From NCBI GenBank assembly GCA_030149165.1, contig JASBRY010000001.1, forward strand, positions 224,053-288,052: DNA of 64,000 bases, given 5' to 3'. Positions within the stretch are counted from its first letter, which is position 1. Each line of letters begins with the position of its first letter. The DNA comes from Phycisphaerales bacterium (GTDB lineage: Bacteria; Planctomycetota; Phycisphaerae; Phycisphaerales; UBA1924). Under the pieces are notes generated by a model. It was not told where the DNA came from, searched no databases, and saw nothing but the letters and a program-made list of their open reading frames with translations. Below, in pieces: positions 61,645-64,000 of this stretch. A program made the position numbers and the translations under genes.

Positions 61645-62546
61645 GATGCCCCCTCTTCAGCTCCGCGCATCCCTTCCCCCAACTCCATCCATCGCACATC
61701 GCACCGCTCAACCAATCCCGCGTCCGCCGCGCGATCAAGAAACACCCCAACCGCTTCCCGCGCCCGCTCGTCCACCTGAAACCTCAGCAACTCCCCGATA
61801 TACCGCCGCGCCAAATCTGTAGGCCAACCCGAATGCTTCGCGTGATTCATCACGATCCAGTCCAGCCGCATCCTATTCCGAAGCATCATCCGTTCGAGCA
61901 CCAGCGCCCCCGCTCGTATCTCAGCGCCAATCGCATCGTCCGCCAACCGATCCGCGCGGCACATCCACACCGCGTACACAAACGGCAGACCAGTCATCTC
62001 GCCCCACGCCTCCCCAAGATCCACCTGATACGGATACCGCACCGCCGCCGGAGATCCCGTCACCACCTTGTCCCCGATCATCAGCACCGCCTCAGGCCAA
62101 CCATCCGATTCCGGATCAATCGAGCCCCCCTCATCATCCGCCCCATCCCCGCTCGCGACACGCTCACGCACATCAAAGTCCACGATCTTCGCGCGCACCC
62201 CGCGCTCGCGCAGCACCAGATCACACAGCACCACCGAAGTGTGCGAATCCGTATCCGCGTGTACCACCGTGATCTCTTCAATCGGAACAGATGAGAACAG
62301 CCGCACAGTCAGCGTGGGACCATCACACCCGATCATCCCCGCAGGGACCATGACCAAATCACCCTCGCAGTCCTGGTACTTTGCGTAGTCCACCACCGAC
62401 GCAAGCCCGAGATCCGCTTCCCCGCTCGCGACCATCTCCCCAATCCCCGCCGGAACACTCCGGACCATCTCACAGCCCGCCCACGCATCGAGCCCCTCGA
62501 TCAACGGAGCCGTATTCAAATAACTCACCGCGGCGACTTTCAGCAT
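61632..62546 (-). CDS. mqnA: Chorismate dehydratase of the futalosine menaquinone pathway
   Basis: MqnA turns chorismate into 3-[(1-carboxyvinyl)oxy]benzoate, the first step of the futalosine route to menaquinone. The 304-residue periplasmic-binding-like fold opens 'VAAVSYLNTAPLI', has GIGEMVASGEADLGLASVVDYAKYQD, MIGDKVV and LPFVYAVW, all typical. The ATG at 62546 has GGAAGG 6 bases upstream; the longer frame is rejected. Other mqn genes are not in the window. Coupling to the sigma-like regulator is by overlap. Confidence 0.93.
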   Translation of the reverse strand: MLKVAAVSYLNTAPLIEGLDAWAGCEMVRSVPAGIGEMVASGEADLGLASVVDYAKYQDCEGDLVMVPAGMIGCDGPTLTVRLFSSVPIEEITVVHADTDSHTSVVLCDLVLRERGVRAKIVDFDVRERVASGDGADDEGGSIDPESDGWPEAVLMIGDKVVTGSPAAVRYPYQVDLGEAWGEMTGLPFVYAVWMCRADRLADDAIGAEIRAGALVLERMMLRNRMRLDWIVMNHAKHSGWPTDLARRYIGELLRFQVDERAREAVGVFLDRAADAGLVERCDVRWMELGEGMRGAEEGASCLR

Positions 62547-62834
62547 CCCGAACCTTCCATTCCACCCTGAAAAACCAAGCAAATTCCACCCCACCACCAG
62601 CATCATTGGGGCCATCCACCACCCAACAAAGCGCTTTCAGAGCCAACTTTCTGAAAATTGCCCCTATAAACCTCACGATTCGGTGGCCGATACTCGCAAA
62701 ATCTGTACATTTCACCAAGGAAGCACCAAGCACACGCTCGGACGCTCCACAAAACACTCGGCCACCGCGACTTTCATCCAAACAAGACGCAACCGCCGAT
62801 ACATCAGGCCCGTCTCTCTTGCAAAAGGGCCGAC
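62547..62834. other. Gene-poor stretch upstream of mqnA with one hairpin
   Basis: No convincing gene lies between the mqnA start and the candidate RNA. A GGCCC/GGGCC inverted repeat (about 62807-62831) stands out. The minus-strand frame that crosses it looks like a shadow. It should contain the mqnA promoter on the minus strand, but I cannot place it. Confidence 0.35.
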
Positions 62835-63009
62835 ATATAGGGTAGAAGCTCAAATCTGGTGGGAGTGAGATCAGAATTTCGGCTGCCGAGGAGACAGCCA
62901 AACGAGCTACGAAAGCACGACTTTCCTACCCACCCGGCGTCGGGTTGCGCTACAGCCCGGCGTCGCATTCAAGACCGATCCGCACTCCCGGATCGGTCTT
63001 CTCTTTTTT
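62835..63009 (+). ncRNA. Candidate structured RNA or riboswitch-like leader
   Basis: On the plus strand, GGGTAG (62840-62845) can pair with CTACCC (62926-62931), and AGCTC (62847) with GAGCT (62904), enclosing two hairpins: AAATCTG/CAGAATTT (62852-62879) and GGCTG/CAGCC (62881-62899). An ACCCG/CGGGT hairpin and a direct repeat of CCCGGCGTCG follow, then a perfect terminator. That is a multi-branched fold of about 170 bases with no ORF. It lies before the acetyltransferase gene, so it could be a cis leader or a separate small RNA. No known family was recognised. Confidence 0.5.
62971..63009 (+). terminator. Strong intrinsic terminator before the acetyltransferase gene
   Basis: AAGACCGATCC (62971-62981) pairs perfectly over 11 bp with GGATCGGTCTT (62990-63000), followed by CTCTTTTTT. 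It ends 37 bases before the next ATG, so it either ends a small RNA or acts as an attenuator for the gene downstream. Confidence 0.92.
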
Positions 63010-63045
63010 CCTCCATCCACCACACTTCTCGCCGATAAACAACCC

Positions 63046-63687
63046 ATGCCAACCCCACCCACCATCCTCATCGGCGCCGGCGGACACGCCGCCGTCACCC
63101 TCCAAACCACACACCAACTCAACCTCTCCATCGCAGGCATCTACGACGACAACCCAAACGCCAAACTCCTCCATCGCCCCCCTCCACCAAACCCGCCGAC
63201 CTACCTCGGATCCATCGATGACTTCATCAACCACCAGCCCTCACGCTGGATCCTCGCGATCGGAGACCTCGCCGCGCGCCGGCGCATCCTGGATCAATAT
63301 AACGAAGCCGCCTCCCCACCGATCATCCACCCCACCGCGATCGTCTCTCCAGACGCCGAACTCGAAGAAGGCGTCTTCGTCGCCCCCGGCGCGATCATCC
63401 ACGCCGGCGCCAAAGTCCGCGCCCACGCGATCATCAACACCGGCGCGATCATTGAGCACGACTGCATCATCCACGAGAACACCCACATCGCGCCCGGCGT
63501 CACACTCGGAGGCGCGACCATCGTCCACAACGACACCCTCATCGGGATCGGATCCACCGTCCTCCCCAACACCACCATTGAGCACCACTGCACCATCGGC
63601 GCCGGATCAGTCGTCATCCGAGACATCGCCCCCAATACCACAGTTGCGGGAAACCCTGCAAAGGCACTCTCCACACAATCAATCTGA
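63046..63687 (+). CDS. Left-handed beta-helix acyl/acetyltransferase (PglD/NeuD-like)
   Basis: The 213-residue protein has an N-terminal nucleotide-sugar-binding Rossmann-like domain (LIGAGGHAAVTL, then YDDNP) and a C-terminal hexapeptide-repeat beta-helix (for example VAPGAIIHAGAKVRAHAIIN, GPxx-type turns) with the acceptor-site His in IIEHDCIIHEN. It fits the PglD/NeuD sugar O/N-acetyltransferases that use acetyl-CoA on nucleotide-activated amino sugars or sialic acids. It probably modifies a surface glycan. A ribosome-binding site is not obvious. Confidence 0.88.
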   Translation: MPTPPTILIGAGGHAAVTLQTTHQLNLSIAGIYDDNPNAKLLHRPPPPNPPTYLGSIDDFINHQPSRWILAIGDLAARRRILDQYNEAASPPIIHPTAIVSPDAELEEGVFVAPGAIIHAGAKVRAHAIINTGAIIEHDCIIHENTHIAPGVTLGGATIVHNDTLIGIGSTVLPNTTIEHHCTIGAGSVVIRDIAPNTTVAGNPAKALSTQSI

Positions 63688-63738
63688 CGGGTTAAATCCA
63701 CAAAAATCTGTGTAAACGAAAACCGATCATCCAGTATC

Positions 63739-64000
63739 ATGGGCACCATGACCTCGCCGCAAGATCTGAATGATCACCCTACAACACCTTCGTATTCTCA
63801 AGCCGAAACTCAGGCCGGCGACCACTCTGAACTCCAACACCACGCCCCGCTGCCCACCGCCATCGGCAAATACCGCATCGAATCGCTCATCGGACAAGGC
63901 GGCATGGGCGCCGTCTACAAAGCCGAGCAAGATTCTCCTCGCCGCACCGTCGCGCTCAAAGTCATCAAAGCCGGCGTCGCCAGCAACAGCCTGCTCCGGC
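63739..64000 (+). CDS. Serine/threonine protein kinase, N-terminal part (runs off the window)
   Basis: The first 87 codons encode a polar N-terminus of about 40 residues and the start of a Hanks-type kinase: GKYRIESLIGQGGMGAVYKAEQ (glycine-rich loop) and VALKVIKAG (catalytic Lys). Two ATGs, three codons apart, can start it. Such kinases are abundant in planctomycetes and often have C-terminal sensor domains, which cannot be seen here. Confidence 0.88.
   Translation, partial: MGTMTSPQDLNDHPTTPSYSQAETQAGDHSELQHHAPLPTAIGKYRIESLIGQGGMGAVYKAEQDSPRRTVALKVIKAGVASNSLLR

Noticed and set aside
62470..62901. 143-codon minus-strand ORF upstream of mqnA
   Set aside because: It overlaps the mqnA start out of frame and covers hairpin-rich DNA; no protein features.
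1..64000. tRNA or rRNA genes
   Set aside because: No T-loop signature followed by a matching acceptor stem and no rRNA-like conserved block was noticed by eye; a tRNAscan run would be decisive.

Overview
The window looks like a chromosomal segment of a Phycisphaerae-type planctomycete (Planctomycetota). The main evidence is ten secreted proteins with a C-terminal dockerin-like domain built on a repeated NFLDVS core and almost always ending Gly-Cys-Pro. Supporting evidence is a PEP-CTERM-like secreted protein, a futalosine-pathway mqnA, LptF/LptG-type genes of a Gram-negative envelope, and an RNase E/G with basic low-complexity tails. Species assignment is inference. No rRNA, tRNA, insertion sequence, prophage or CRISPR array was seen.

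Layout. 1-14 kb is mostly housekeeping: nuoD, a PEP-CTERM-like protein, an SbtA-type bicarbonate transporter, a Cys-rich SO_0444-type metal permease, pepA, folC, pdxJ, a large secreted protein of unknown function, trpE, an HU protein and a 2-hydroxyacid dehydrogenase. 14-35.7 kb is an export island: three subtilisin-family peptidases, a five-heme cytochrome, a beta-helix repeat protein, a PQQ-type sugar dehydrogenase, a diheme peroxidase-like cytochrome and three proteins of unknown function. All ten carry the dockerin-like tail, and the run is broken only by a winged-helix regulator. 35.7-46 kb holds rho, ptsI, then rne, dxr, a TPR/GT41 glycosyltransferase and a sulfotransferase in one direction. 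46-53 kb holds a second sulfotransferase, a nucleotide-sugar epimerase, the classic ybeY-corC pair, a PAS-LuxR regulator and cysS. 52.9-58 kb is a compact envelope operon (lptF, GT39 glycosyltransferase, PAP2 phosphatase, lptG), followed by an immunity-like gene broken by one amber codon. 58.6-64 kb holds a GH57 glycosidase, a sigma-like regulator overlapping mqnA, an acetyltransferase and the start of a Ser/Thr kinase.

Most unusual points: (1) the dockerin-like cluster, in which every tail has a Cys just before the first calcium-loop-like segment and a Cys at or next to the C-terminus, suggesting a disulfide-closed domain and a shared extracellular docking system; (2) two intergenic stretches with tandem hairpins ending in intrinsic terminators and no convincing ORF (minus strand near 52.65-52.83 kb, plus strand near 62.83-63.01 kb), which are candidate structured RNAs; (3) the amber-interrupted Imm26-like gene, with a hairpin starting GCAGGGTGCCAYGG that recurs beside another AT-rich patch at 47.9 kb; (4) a sharp codon-usage patch inside cysS. 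All structures and families were read by eye; no search or folding program was run.
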